Source: Metallyticus violacea (lineage: Eukaryota; Arthropoda; Insecta; Mantodea; Metallyticidae). Taken from it: 64,000 nucleotides of DNA. This document shows, one piece after another, positions 23,872-36,315 of the stretch; the first letter of the stretch is position 1, and the number at the start of each line of letters is the position of its first letter. Both the position numbers and the translations under genes were made by a program. The stretch lies in contig CM060843.1 in the NCBI GenBank assembly GCA_030762175.1, positions 111,135,869 to 111,199,868 on the forward strand, given 5' to 3'. The notes below the pieces were generated by a model. The model was not told where the DNA came from. It was given only the letters and a program-made list of their open reading frames with translations, and made no database searches.

Positions 23872-24242
23872 CACTCATTCCGCGTCATAAGTTCAGATTG
23901 CCATAACGTATTATGTAGATGTGACCTGATGACATTTTGTTACGCAAGCACCTGCCTGTTTTTCTTGGTCAGCCAGCAGTAAAATTGAAAAAAATTAATC
24001 TATAAAATTGGGATTTGAACGAAACTCCGATTGCACATTATAAAACTATTTATTCAACAATGCTCGTACAGCACTATGATAAATCATGATAACTTAAAAT
24101 ATCCCCAAGAGAGCTGAGGCACAAATGGTTTATTTTTACTCTTTCTCAGAATTCATATAATCAATTTTTATTAGCTACATAGAGCTTTCAAACTAACGAA
24201 AAGAAAAGCTAAAATACGGCTGCTTAAAATGTTGCATGAAAT
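23872..24242. other. unannotated spacer
   Basis: Nothing recognised between SINE-A copy 5 and the mariner. Confidence 0.4.
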
Positions 24243-25384
24243 GTAAGAAGGTGGGTCCTTTTTGAGTTTTGAGAAGAGGAAATAGTCACTGGGAGCTAGA
24301 TATGGGCTGCAGGGTGGATGATCGATTTCCTTGAAGCCACATTTCTTCACAGCTTCCTTTGCAACAAGAGCTGTGTGCATAGGCGCTTTGTCGTGAAGAA
24401 GGCGCACACCACCACTCAGCTTCCCTCGCCTTTTCTCTTTGATGAAGGCACTTTGTTTGTTCAGTAGGCCAACATAGTACTCTCAATTTACTGTGATGTT
24501 TTTCTCCTTGAAGTCAATGAACAGTATTCCTTCACAGTCCCAAGGGTTAGTAAAAAGAGGATTTGGGTTGAATTGTTGGGCATTAGAAAAGGAAGAGTTA
24601 TCTCTATAAATCAGGTATGAAAGACTGTGGCCATGATCTTCTTGGTTGACTGAGTGACCTTTGCTTTAGAGGCGGTATTTCGCCAAGTTTACGCCACTCC
24701 ATTTATTCTCTTTTGGGCAAGGGATCATAGTAGAGGACCATAGTTTCATCTCTTGTAACAATGGTTTGCAGAACTTCTCTCTCTTGCCACGGCAGATCTC
24801 CAAAAATGCCTGACAGCAAATGACCCATTGCTGCTATTGGACTGAGGAAAGAAGTCTTGCATTAACGTTATTCATGTTTAAATATTCATGAATCATTCGA
24901 AAGACTGTTGTTTTAGAAAGGCCAACCTTGCTGATATTTCTGTAACTTTGAGCCGCCAGTTTTCCATAATTTCTCCTTCCACAAGAGCGATGTTTTCAGG
25001 AGTGAGCACCTTCAAAGCCGACCTGCACGCTCTTCTCTTCAATGCTCTCACGACCCATTCGAAAAAGTTTGGCCCATTCTTTTATGCGGTAGAATATGAG
25101 GGGGATGCTTCCCCATATACACCGTCTAATCCTGTTTAATTTCATTTTAAGTAAGTACCTCTTTTGTGAAGAACAGAATATCAGCTCGAAACTCCATTTT
25201 GAACATGTCACAATCTTCTACACACAGTCTTCTTTATGCATCTATGTCTGAACAACTCAATACCGCGGAGCGGAAGTTACAGTTGCAATTATTTGCTTAA
25301 TAGATAAGGTATGACACCAGGTTAGGATTTTGTGAAGGTGATAATTCTTATCGGCGAGGCCGGAAACTTGTGGATCTATTCTCA
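24243..25384 (-). mobile_element. mariner family 1, 3'-truncated copy
   Basis: The right end GGATCTATTCTCA followed by TA (25385-25386) is the 5' TIR, matching the 54.9-kb copy. On the minus strand the N-terminal region, then the catalytic region, are recognisable. HDKAPMHT (Asn after the second Asp changed to Lys) and, 34 residues on, LAPSDYFLFSKLKKD give the D34D signature in one frame at 24407-24270. Similarity ends at 24243, so the 3' UTR and 3' TIR are gone. Relative to the 54.9-kb copy there is a ~78-bp insertion at about 24547-24624. Frameshifts and stops show it is inactive. Confidence 0.88.
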
Positions 25385-25764
25385 TATGTAATGATTTGGA
25401 GAGTTTATCTATGCATGATCCATACCTATTGTTAATGGTAAAATAAGACAAGTTCAGCATCTAAGAGTAATATAAGTACCTCTCTATCTGAAATAAATTG
25501 CTGATTTGCATATGCCACAAGTTGAAAAAAGTAATAAAATATCCTAAGATGTTGAACAGCTAATGTTGCCGCGGATTCCATATAGTCCAGAAAAAAGCCT
25601 TCTTGAAAATTTTTGGTCTATACTAACTATAATGTAAGTCAACACAAAAATGGTCGTATTAGCTTAGTGACATATGATTTTGAGGTTAATTTTCTGCTTA
25701 CTATTTTTGCTAATAAACTTTTTTTTTACATTGTATTACTTTAGAGTAATAATTTGACATTTAA

Positions 25765-25797
<33 letters not shown>

Positions 25798-26157
25798 CGC
25801 TCTTAATTTGGTATGAAATATTTAACATGATTTCATATTTATCAACAAAATAAATTAAACTTCTGAACTGTCCGATTCAAACGACGGTTTTTGATCCGCT
25901 TGCCATTAACAATTTTGAAAGTGATTATAATTTCGTATTTTTCTCTGCAAGCTAATGAGTTCAAATTTAGCATTGCCTTATTATAAATGTGTAAACAAAA
26001 ATAGGTTTATTGGACAGCGAAGTCCTCTACCTGTAGCTACTGGAGCTTAGAAAGGGGTTTAATTATTCCATAAACAGAAACTCCGTTATACCGTAAACTT
26101 AATATCGCTTTCGCCTAACGCTAAAATATCGGAGGGTCGACCGCGCCGTCTATTAAG
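25385..26157. other. unannotated stretch
   Basis: AT-rich; holds the (AAT)n repeat listed separately. No gene supported. Confidence 0.45.
25765..25796. repeat. (AAT)n microsatellite
   Basis: About eleven uninterrupted trinucleotide units. Confidence 0.95.
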
Positions 26158-26290
26158 TGAAGGTAGATTTCCCTGCAGTACAAGTTTTCTTAAGCAAGTA
26201 AAGGAAAAAAAAGTTGGGTCTAAGGATAGAACATGGATATTTATTGGTTTCCAACTTTACGTCAAAATACTGCAGGGAAATCTTCCTTCA
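26158..26290. mobile_element. 133-bp foldback / tiny MITE candidate
   Basis: The arms 26158-26180 and 26268-26290 are inverted copies over 23 bases with one mismatch (TGAAGGtAGATTTCCCTGCA, with A in place of t in the other arm), separated by 87 bases. TTAA lies one base outside the left arm and directly against the right arm, which would fit a TTAA target duplication. No second copy is in the window. It could be a MITE or a hairpin in non-mobile DNA. Confidence 0.5.
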
Positions 26291-28149
26291 TTAAAAACAA
26301 GGCTCAGGTGGACAGCAAGTTTTGTCAAAGCTGAAACATTTCTATTAATTTTAGACACATTACATGAACTGGGCGCAATATAGTACATGTACACCAAACT
26401 CCAGGAAGCCCCCATATGACATGGATTATGAGCTTAGTTAAACGTTAATACTTAAATATTCACAATTTACACTCAAAAGGAACAATAAGGAGAAAACTTT
26501 CCCCTGTGCAATCGTAAATTAATTTTACCGCCTGCACTCGTAGTGTCTGCCCTCTGCTGAGACATGCCGGGATCCTTTGGGAAAGATTTTGAAATAGTGA
26601 ATACACTTCATCTTCAAGACTGTTGTAAACTACCTCCCGCATATTTTATTTTAGAGTCTTCGCGGTTATTATTTCAGATACAGCAATACTTTTATATAGG
26701 TGAAAATGCAACAGCTAAATGTCTTTGTACGCACTGCCAACAGACATATAAACTTGCTGGGTCAATCAGGTTAAATACTTTTTAAGAGAAAGCTCTAATC
26801 AACAGCTAATTTTCATAAATTTTATGCTACGTTAAAACCTGAATTTTTGGTCTTGACTTCTCATTAATAAATGTGCTATGGATTCGATCTCAATTCAACA
26901 ATTTGAAAATTAGTTTTCTCGATGCAGATGTTACTCCTGGATATTTAAATTCTCTCCTATAGTGCTTGTATTATTTATTTTGAAGTAATCATAAATAAAT
27001 ATATTTTGCTTTGACGTGTTTCTCACTCTCGGCATACCTTACAATACACAAATACATAGTAGAAGGCAAACACGCACTTCCTACAGAAGTATAACTGAAA
27101 TGGTTGGTATGATAAACACGACTGAGCAAGCGTGCAAGCTTTAATTCCAGTCTTTCCGGGAATCACGCTTCCTCTCATGGTCAGCCGGTTCCCACTAGTG
27201 TGTACAAACTTCTATTATATATCGAAATGGGGGCATAATATAAACTGCACTGTGGGTTTTTGTTTGAGCAGAATTGAGCAATTATGAGCTTCACAATCCC
27301 TTAACGAAGCTGAACAGTACCGGCGCAATATTAATGAAAGGTAGGTGGGCATTTTAATATGCCTAAGCAGCGGTATCAAAATTTACAGCCACAGCGTGTA
27401 TGTGTGTGGAACAAGAGCTTTCTTGCTAACGAGCAAAGGCGTTGCCAACCTGTTTGATCGATGACAATCATAATACGGCTAAATGAGGATTCTCCCCTAA
27501 TTGGCTAATCAGGGCTATTGTTTAATACACTGCTGTAGGTATTCTGGGAAATTCTCAGACGACCACGTGAAAAAAAAGGCTGTACCACTAAGGGGTCAAC
27601 ATAGGTGTACAGTTTTCCATTGGATATATTTTGTTACATTTGTTAACAGGCACATTACTGAATAATTAAATGTATGTTTACAGGTACAAAGTCTATATAA
27701 ACTAATTTATTAATTCTCTAATGGCTTGTTACTCTCTTGATTGTAAATAATCAACAGTGCCCTGCTAATGCTAAATTCATTAACACAACAGATAAGACTC
27801 TTAACGTACAGCAAAATTTTTCGAAGTTATTTTCTCTCTTGTGTATATATATGCGAGTATCAGATGTAAAATATATACAATTGCATTTCTGAAAAAAATT
27901 ACATTTAATTACATTTAAAGTACTTTAAATAAGAAAAGCGGTGTTCTATTGTAATAAAATGACTTAATTCATGTAGGTACGGAGAGGAAATTAGAAGAAA
28001 TAGAGGTACAGACAGGAACAGGCAGCAGACATGAAATATCTGAGATCAGTAATGTGCCATACTGAAGTATACAAAATAAGACGCTAACATTTTTAGAAAG
28101 CATTAAATACTATATGACCAGTGGTTAGAGTGATACCACCTTTTGAACA
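26291..28149. other. unannotated, includes a candidate conserved island
   Basis: The stretch 27000-27600 is less AT-rich than its surroundings and has homeodomain- and Sox-like words (CTAATTGGCTAATCAGGGC, CTATTGTTTAA), as in insect enhancers. No open frame of note. Confidence 0.35.
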
Positions 28150-28235
28150 TCAGTGTATATATGTAAATAGATATATTTATACATATACATACATTTATAT
28201 ATACATATATAAATATATATAAAATATATGTAAAA
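28150..28235. repeat. AT-rich low-complexity repeat (TATATA/ACATAT)
   Basis: Degenerate mixture of TATA, ACATAT and ATTTATA units, partly self-complementary. Confidence 0.8.
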
Positions 28236-30140
28236 CAAACAAAAAGTAAGAGAATGAAATTTATTATTTAAAATGCCTCTTGTTTTAAATGATACATTAT
28301 CTAATGAAATAACCTATTCATTTTAATAAAATGTGCATCAATTGAGAATTTGATCTTATTTCTTATGTCTAAACTTTCACTAGATACATGAGGTACTTTC
28401 AACTACTTCCGAGTTGAATACGCTATGATTTTGAGTAAACTAGTTCTGCAACGACATATTTAGTGCTGAAAGCATAACTTTGCCATTGAAATAGAAATTA
28501 TATGCTTCCAATACAGAGGAATCGAAGGGGTGATTTTGGACTGTTTTTAATGACGTATAGTCATTGGGGTGGGGAAAGGAGATTGTTCACTGAAATAATG
28601 AAGTTCGCCACTAGTTGAACATTTAATTTATTTTAGAACTTAGAAAGTTCTGGGACATGCTGTTCTTCGGCGTATTCACTTGCGTATTTATTCACTTGGA
28701 CATGATGGTGATTATTATTCTATTACATCGCACTGCCTGACTGACTCTTACTGCTTTAGAATGATAGATTTTTCGGAATAGGCTATCTATACTACCAGTT
28801 GTTGATTTGGTTTATCTACGGACACTCTTTAACATCTCATCCGTCTCTGAGGTAACATTTCAGAAGCAAACCGGGCTACCAGCTTTTATTATCTATGTTA
28901 GAGCAACAATATAGAAAAGAATGTTCTACCAGTGGCAATAAAACTCAGGTATTTTAACATAAGTTTGAATTACAATATACCTGTAAACTTGAAACAATAA
29001 AGTGAGGTGTTAAATGTTATACAATTCATTTGCTTGGATATAACTTTCTGAAACAGGTTGATATTCGGCAGCTGAGCGCGCTTCTCACTAACTTACCCAA
29101 TATCATGGCTAGGCATTGGAATTATTAAGCACTTAACATCAGGTTAGGTGCATCAAACTACCAGGTCAATACAAACAGAGCAAGAACACAAGTTATGAAC
29201 AAATTGCTCGGCAGGTGTACAACAGCTGATGCATGATGCATAACTGGATAGGGTGGGTGGTTTATAGATCGTAACCTATTATACGCCTTTCACCTCTCAT
29301 ATAAGTTCAGTACCACCATAACTTCATTCCGTTTCATTCTTGTTTTAATGCTTAGAAATTCCGATTCCTAATCACGGAAATATGGCGAAACGGAAGCTAC
29401 ATTTATCCTGCGTGCGCAGCTTAGCTTAGCGAGGGATGGGCCCAGGCTACGCCTGTCATAATAACAATAAGTTCCCGCGTTAATGATAGTGGATAGCTAT
29501 TGGCAGTTTTCTATTAGGGGAGCAAGCATTATTTTTGCCTTTTTATGAAATATCAATATAATTCAAGTCTTTGTGTCATTATATGCTATTACAGACTAGT
29601 GGTGCACAGTGTTTTATGTATAGTGCATTGCTGTTGTAACTTTTATTGAAACATACTGAAGTGTTGCCATTAGTACAGAAAAAACAAATAAAGACCATAG
29701 GAATAATCAGTTAGAGAGGAAGTTAAAAAAAATACTCAGACAGAATTTGGAAGAATTGCAGAAACAGAACTATTGCAAATGAAAGCACTGGCGTAAATGC
29801 GACTCTGGGACGCTTCAAATAGCTCCTATTGAACGATGAGTACTCATTATGTAATAACAACTACTATTGTGTGCTTGCCATTAGTGATCAAAGTTGTTAG
29901 GATGAAAGGCGAAGGGATCTCGATTATGAATGGGACTGGCCGCTAGTGCAACTTTGGCCCAGAGCGGCTAGCGTTCAGTTGCAAAAGGAGGTCAAAAATA
30001 ATTAGAATGAACGGGTAGGACATTTTTTAGACTTAAAATATTTTGAAAATAGCTAAAAAAATGTGTATCAGTTCAATGACTGGTGCTACTGGGGTCAATA
30101 TGCTGCTTAAAGCGAGGCCGAAACAAACGAATGGTAGATA
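28236..30140. other. unannotated stretch
   Basis: No gene recognised. A SINE-B tail fragment at about 28802-28842 is listed separately. The stretch 29060-29530 has a more mixed base composition but no motif I can name. Confidence 0.4.
28802..28842 (-). mobile_element. SINE-B 3'-end fragment (copy 3)
   Basis: About 40 bases (TTATCTACGGACACTCTTTA on plus) match the last part of SINE-B next to its tail. The rest of the element is absent, so it is a strongly 5'-truncated insertion. Confidence 0.7.
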
Positions 30141-30141
30141 T

Positions 30142-30181
<40 letters not shown>
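30141..30181. repeat. (AAT)n microsatellite
   Basis: About thirteen AAT/ATA units. A plus-strand open frame reads it as a run of Asn, which is an artefact. Confidence 0.95.
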
Positions 30182-30926
30182 TGTTAGTTGTACTTTATAC
30201 ATTAAGAGTTACGACAAACGATAGAAAAACATTTACACATTGATAACCACAAAGAAATACCCCAGACTAGGGAAACGCAATGTTCACATCGAATTTTGTA
30301 GCGAGAGTCAGATACCAGGAATTTCCATTCTGCAAGGAAAGGAGAAATGTTGGAAACTTTCACAGAAAGCGAAGGCCTTTGAGAATCAAATCCCTAGCGA
30401 TCGGTAAAGAGCAAAACTATGCGTCAGAACATGGTGGCCAGATACCGGAGCCCCAGCTGCAGAAAGTGAAGACAAAGTGGGCGATCGAGTTAGGATTACC
30501 CATCCGCTAGACCGAAACCTCAAGAGGAGATATATCGACCACTACGTGACGGCGACGGTAGATGAAGTGAAGAAAATGACCCAAGATTTGGAGAGGCTCC
30601 TATGTTACAACATGAAATATTGGTGTCCATTTATTGTAACAAACTGCTTAAGTTCCACATTCTACAACGAAAGTGTGCACACAAAAGCAATTATGTAATA
30701 TAACCATTTAACAAAATGCTTATGATTTACATGTATTAACAACAAATATCTTGATTTTGATCACTCTCCATGCAATGAGTAGAAGTTGATGCAGAAGAGA
30801 ACGTGATCGTCCCTTCCAGCATGTATATATTTTAATGCGTTTGTCCTCGTTTTCTAAAAGGCGGTTACCATGTTAATACTGACTACATTGCTACAGAGCC
30901 CGCAAACATATGTCTGCTATGTTATA
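30182..30926. other. unannotated stretch with two short open frames
   Basis: Frames at 30280-30510 and 30477-30698 (plus) have coding-like composition: one reads VGDRVRITHPLDRNLKRRY in a frame shared across the overlap. I do not recognise a family. They could be remnants of a retroelement protein. Confidence 0.3.
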
Positions 30927-31065
30927 CGAAGGTAGATCCATAGATTTCCGGCCTAACCATTTTCCAGGTATGATAAAGACAAAGAAAATATTTCACTTTT
31001 CAATATAGTTACCCTGTATTCTAATGCACTTCTTTCATCTTTTAATTAACTTTTCAATCCCATTT
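30927..31065 (-). mobile_element. mariner family 1, 3'-terminal fragment
   Basis: Begins CGAAGGTAGATCCATAGATT directly after TA (30925-30926), the 3' TIR of mariner family 1, followed by the family's 3' UTR (GATAAAGACAAAGAAAATAT, CAATATAGTTACCCTGTATT). Similarity fades near 31065 before the transposase. It is the remains of a mostly deleted copy. Confidence 0.85.
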
Positions 31066-31311
31066 CAATTTCAATTTTAAAAAAATGAAAAATAAGCAAA
31101 CAAAAAAAATATTTCCTTTCTTAGCCTTAAGTGAAATGTTTGATATTCAAATTTCATTAGAAATTAGGGTTTAAACATTCATAAGAAAATAATGGAAATT
31201 CATTTGCTTTTAAAGCTGGTTCCAGCTGACTGAGTGAGGTATGGAAATGTCCATTGCTATTGAGATAAACACTGGATATCCATTCAAAGCAATAGATAGC
31301 CCTTCTAGAAC
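31066..31311. other. short unannotated spacer
   Basis: A-rich sequence without recognisable features. Its last 10 bases (CTTCTAGAAC, 31302-31311) are the left target duplication of the next SINE. Confidence 0.5.
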
Positions 31312-31562
31312 GGTCTGTCCTGGTGGTCTATTGGTAACCATATTTGCCTCGTAGACCGAAGATCATGAGTTCAATCCGGAGGCCAGGATCGATGGATTTT
31401 TTCGGGCGTAAAAATCCTAAGTATGGCTACCTTCGGAAGGAAAGTAAAGCCGTGGGTCCTGTGTCGTAGATGTATGGCACGTAAAAGAACCTTTAAGCCT
31501 GAATTGAATGGACGCTGATGAACTCTGTTAAAGAGCCTCCATAATGTAAACCAACAAATGAA
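31312..31562 (+). mobile_element. SINE-B copy 4 with target-site duplication
   Basis: Full-length on the plus strand. The head is GGTCTGTCCTGGTGGTCTAT with A box TGGTCTATTGGTAACCA and B box GAGTTCAATCC. The body follows: ATGGATTTTTTCGGGCG, then CTACCTTCGGAAGG, a shortened TCAAGCCTGAA block lacking the GAGGCCTCTGAGC section, and GTTAAAGAGCCTCCATAA. It is flanked by CTTCTAGAAC (31302-31311) and CTTCCAGAAC (31563-31572), a 10-bp duplication with one mismatch. Confidence 0.92.
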
Positions 31563-31572
31563 CTTCCAGAAC

Positions 31573-32138
31573 ATATTTTAATGCTATGGTCACTATAAGT
31601 ATTTAAATATTGCGCTCTTTGAATTCCAAACGAAATACTCGAGATTGCTCCAAAACGATGAAAAGTGTAAAATACAAGATTATAAAATGTTAAATTCAAT
31701 ATACCAAAAATGCAAAAAGAACGTTTTAATGACAACATTGCAAGAGAAAAAGCGCAGATAGATAAAGGAACTCTGAAATACAACCCCAATACTTTTAGAA
31801 GAAATATATGAGAAAGGAGAAGCAGAAAGAACGGAAGAAATGTACAATTCGAGAAAAAAGGTTTAATTGAACAGATGTGGATTCTGGGGGCAATGCTTTT
31901 GCCTCCAAAGGAACTCTTTTTGCCTTGTACATTGGTTCATTTCCTCCATAATCCCATTACAACACCAGCTGTTTCATGTTCTCGTCAGAGTATCACATTG
32001 GGATACCATTTATTATACACTGTTCCAAAATTTTGTTCACATAACTCATTTTATCAGTATTGTATATACGCTTAGCTTACTTCTTACAAGAGTTTTTAAA
32101 GTATACTTCGGCCAGAAAGTATGATAACTGCTGCTTCG
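31573..32138. other. unannotated spacer
   Basis: The overlapping frames at 31867-32124 and 31875-32075 have no recognised motif. Confidence 0.4.
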
Positions 32139-32206
32139 TTTCATATACCATCAGTGTCCACCGCCTGTGGTGCCCCAGTAGTAAAAACGGGCGTTAAATA
32201 CTATTA
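32139..32206 (+). mobile_element. SINE-A 3'-end fragment (copy 6)
   Basis: About 68 bases match the 3' block of SINE-A (ATCAGTGTCCACCGCCTGTG, CAGTAGTAAAAACGGGCGTT). The rest is missing: a strongly 5'-truncated copy. Confidence 0.88.
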
Positions 32207-33527
32207 AATAGTTTCTTTTTTTTTATGAATCAATGCATTGCAAGTACTTTAAAATAAGTTGGCTAAAGAGTTACATACCTGGCTATTAGTTACTTTCGCT
32301 TGTCATAATATTATTAAATTGAATATTAAACAATTAAAGTAAAATACATTAAATGTATGTCCTAAAAGAGCTAGATAATATTCAATATGCCAAACAATGT
32401 TGAATGTTCAATATACGAAACAATTTTGCATATGCCAAAACCTTCTATTAGGGGATTCATTCTTTTTTAACTTTGTACAAAGTTTACGTGAAATATCAAA
32501 ATGAAGTTACCACAAAAAGCAGGAGGAACCAGTGTTTCGTAATGAATTCAGGGATTCTAATTACATAAAAATATATAGCAATGTTTATAGGAACAGTAAA
32601 AAAAGTGGTCATACTAAAACATTCAAATTAAATGCCAGCCCTGAGCGAGGCGTTTACGAGGTAACAAGAACATTTAAATATAACAGATAATTAAAAATGC
32701 TTACCTTTTCTTGTAAAGCTACGTATGAAAAAGTTTATGACCTGTAAATTGTAAAGCATAATTCTGTCCCATTTTCACATAAAGCTTATTCTTGACTCGT
32801 GATTGTTCTTAAGAGAATGAAATTAAAAACTTATGTTTTTCTTTGGTCTGTTGAGGTTACAGACTAGCTCTTAGACTGGGTTTAAAGAGTGAACTTCGAA
32901 CTAGTAAGTTTAAACTACAGACCACTCTCCTCGTAAGCGGAGAAAAGGAGTCCATGCCATCATTTGGATAATAAAAGTTGGCGCTAGAAGAGAGCAGCAA
33001 CCATTACATTACTCTCATTAGCAAACCGTTTCTGGGGCAGGGTGTTTAGGATAGGAGCATTCTCATTAATACCTCGAAGTCTCGCTTTAGCCGTCACTCG
33101 GCCAAGAAGTCCCATGGGTCAGAGTCTGAAATTCCAGAAGTTAGGGGAGGAGAATAGATGAAGAAGGAAGAAAACGTTCAGAAAAGTTTGGGTTGAGCGT
33201 ACCGCTAAGCGCAAGGTTCACAAAATGTAATGTGCTGCCACACGGGAACAAGTTTACAAATTTATCATCGTTATTTACGTAAACGAAATGCATCCAGCGT
33301 TATTTTGATTCATGGCGGCCAATTTCAGCAAGAGAACTGAGTGCTTATTCAGATAAAGTTGCTCATATGTATTGAATAACCACTTATAACTTAAAATAAG
33401 TATAAAATATATATGATTTTTACTGTAGACTTTCTGTTCTAGTGGTGACATTTCAATGAATATATTCCTATACGATTTACTTCACTAAAAATACTACACC
33501 AATAGCCTATAATAGCACGAAGACTTC
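32207..33527. other. unannotated AT-rich stretch
   Basis: No gene or repeat recognised. Confidence 0.45.
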
Positions 33528-33726
33528 AGGACTGTCCTCCCTGACTGAGGTTTTCCCAGGTTTTCCTCAGTCCTCATAAATGGCAAATGCCGGGGAGGTA
33601 TCCTAAACTTAGGCCTGGAACGTTTCCTTCCTTAAAAAAATCCTTTCTCAATATATTTCATCTCGTGTATCATCAGTGTCCACCGCCTGTGGTGCCCCAG
33701 TAGTAAAAAGGGCGTTAGACACTATT
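33528..33726 (+). mobile_element. SINE-A copy 7, head missing
   Basis: Begins inside the family at AGGACTGTCCTCCCTGACTG, just after the B box, and runs through the hairpin, ATAAATGGCAAATGCCGGGG block and 3' end. Well conserved; 5'-truncated by about 70 bases so it lacks the promoter. Confidence 0.93.
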
Positions 33727-35199
33727 CTACTCGTAACAGCAAACTATGTTTGAATATTTACACGACAATTGTGTGTTACCATGACAGCCAACCGGCATGA
33801 TCTTAGTCTATCCAGCGCACGCTACGCTCAATTGTGGATGAGGGGTAAATTAAGAGAAATATCAATATTTTTAACTCACTACTTTTTCAATTTACACATC
33901 TTATGAAATTATATTACTTGAATATTATTTTGTATCCGTGGATGTTCAACGTTATTGGTGGTAGATTTCAGTGAACTGTCACACTTTAGGGACTGTTTCT
34001 TCCTTTGAAAGACCTGAATTGTTTATGAAGAGCATCCCGTGTCACATCAAATTTATGTTCTCTTGGTTCTTTAGGCTCTTACCCCGTTGATATTTCATGT
34101 TTTGAGTGTGTTACCCTTCAACATTCTCTGCTAACTTTATAAGATCATGAAGCATAACCAAAGTCGTGGTGCTCTTCATGTTTTCTAGACTGTCTGTGCA
34201 GATTTGCAGGTTACTTGTATTAAGTTTTATCTCATTATTATGTTGCAAGTTTTATTTTACGAATAATAACAAATTAATTTTTATCGCTATTGTGGTCAAA
34301 ACAAGTTTTCTTGCTCCCTAATTTAACGTGGGCTTATAGGTTTCTCCAGCACAAAGTCAAAATTTCAACTTGATTTATTTGTTACTTACAAAGATATACT
34401 CTTAAGGTAATGAACGTGGGGCTCTGGCTGACATATGGCACTGACATTTCAGATTGAAAGATTTTGAGCTAATCGGTTTTTTTGACCTCCCCCGGAATCT
34501 TGATATACCTATTATTGCTCCTGCATTTTGTCGATTCTGTTATACCCTGCTATCGATTAGTCTCAAGATGGCCAAAATATATAGCCGGAGGTTTCTTTGT
34601 AGTTTCTAGGTACACTAGATCTCCCTTGACTGGTTAAAGAGTGCCGCGCAAGGTATCAGCTATATAATTGTGGGCATGTTTATATACTGAATATTCTAAC
34701 AGTTCTTGGACAAGAATCTTAATTTTAATAAAGCTAAATTTTGAAAAATGTCTGAATAATATGAAAGTATTTGTAGTAAACGAAACCATTTTAGTAAGGT
34801 TATCATTAGCTTTCACATAACCACTTAATCTTCTCAAAGATGTTGAAAACTTGTCTTTGCTTCTTTGAATGTTTAAATATTAAAGGAACAAGGGAAAAAC
34901 TGTAATTAAAGATATAGGAAAATTCTTATAACTTTTAGTTTTTATATATTTTTAACCGTTTCATAATAATATTAGAATATGAGGATTGGTCTGCATGTTC
35001 CAGCTCTGAGCTATTCTAATTGATCTAAAATATTTTGTTCATAACATAATAATGCCCAAAATGTATAAATTTCGCGATGGCATTTCAAGTTCAAACATTG
35101 TTAGAGAATGTTGAGCAAAGAGATATCATTGAGCAAATTCCTAAAAATGAGAAGTGAGCATCTTTGGGGGATTGTACTGTGTTTTTATAAGTTTTTTTA
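33727..35199. other. unannotated stretch
   Basis: No gene or repeat recognised. Confidence 0.45.
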
Positions 35200-35474
35200 A
35201 TAGTGTTTAACGCCATTATACCACTGAGGCACCACAGATGGTGGACATTGATGAAACATGAGATGAAATGGTAAATTGAGAAAGGGTATTTTTTATTTTA
35301 GGAAAGAAAAGGTTCCAGACCTAAGCTTAGGGTAGCTACCCGGAATTTGCCATTTATGAGAACTGAGGAAAACCTGGAAAAAACCCTCAATCAGGTAGGA
35401 CGATTCTGGCGGGATTTGAACCCCAGACCTTCCGCTCACGAGTCCGGGCCTTAAGACCTCGGCCACCAGTGACT
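35200..35474 (-). mobile_element. SINE-A copy 8, near full length
   Basis: All family blocks are present on the minus strand. The head has TGGCCGAGGTCTTAAGGCC (one base lost in the A box) and GGTTCAAATCC (B box with one change). The 3' end is TTAAACACTATT. Confidence 0.92.
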
Positions 35475-36041
35475 GTTTTGAGAAGCTTGAAAGGATGGTG
35501 ATAGTATAAATATAGAACATAGCAGTGGTCTTGAAAAATTGTAATGAAAAAAAAAAAGAGTTTAAAAAATGCACAATTTAGCGTTTGGAAGCCAACAAGT
35601 GGCTATCAAGGATATCCCTGGTGAAATACCAACAGCGAGATTGATACCTCTGAAGTTGACTGTAACACAAAAATGGTTCAGGTATACAACAATTGTACCC
35701 AACATCTAATACATTTTCGGGAGGACAAACAGAAATTTCTCGACGGATCTGTTTCAATTCATTGGTCCATCAGTGTGATTCTGAAACCGAATTGCAAAGT
35801 AAGGGGGGGGGGGGGACATTTTTAGTCTCCAGACTAAGAAATTCAGGATAAAGTCATAGGCAGGCCGGATCATGCTAGTTTTATTCTTTTGGGTGGGGAA
35901 GTAAGGGAAGTTGCACAAAATGTTTACAAAGAAGGATTCAATACTAGCCCTCATTATGAACATTTAATTCCAAAATTACGAGTTGCGACCCAGGAGATGC
36001 GTTACGGGAAGTTCAGACCTGGTACACTCTTTCTTCAGGAT
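35475..36041. other. unannotated stretch with a G run
   Basis: A run of 13 G at 35803-35815. No gene supported. The last 12 bases (36030-36041) are the left target duplication of SINE-A copy 9. Confidence 0.45.
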
Positions 36042-36315
36042 TTTTTAATAGTGTTTAACGCCCGTTTTTACTACTGAGGCACTACAGGCTGTGGACACTG
36101 GCAATACATGAGATGAAATGATAAATGGGAAAGGCTTTTTAAGGAAGGAAACGTTCCAGACCTAAGTTTAACGTACCTCCCTGGCATTTGTGACTTACTG
36201 AGGAAAATCTGGAAAAAAAAAAAAAAACTCAGTCAGGAAGGACAGTCCTGGTGGGATTCGAACTCCAGACCTCCTGGAGTCCGCAACCTTAACGAACTAG
36301 GCTACCCGTGGCGGT
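36042..36315 (-). mobile_element. SINE-A copy 9 with a perfect target-site duplication
   Basis: Near full length on the minus strand with an A13-type run in the middle. The flanking duplication TTTCTTCAGGAT is perfect over 12 bases (36030-36041 and 36316-36327), which fixes both ends of the family and is typical of LINE-driven insertion. Confidence 0.95.

Noticed and set aside
24888..25139. 83-codon plus-strand frame
   Set aside because: Antisense of the N-terminal part of mariner family 1.
30280..30698. Two overlapping plus-strand frames suggestive of a retroelement protein
   Set aside because: Coding-like look but no named motif, no LTR or tail nearby; left as unannotated.
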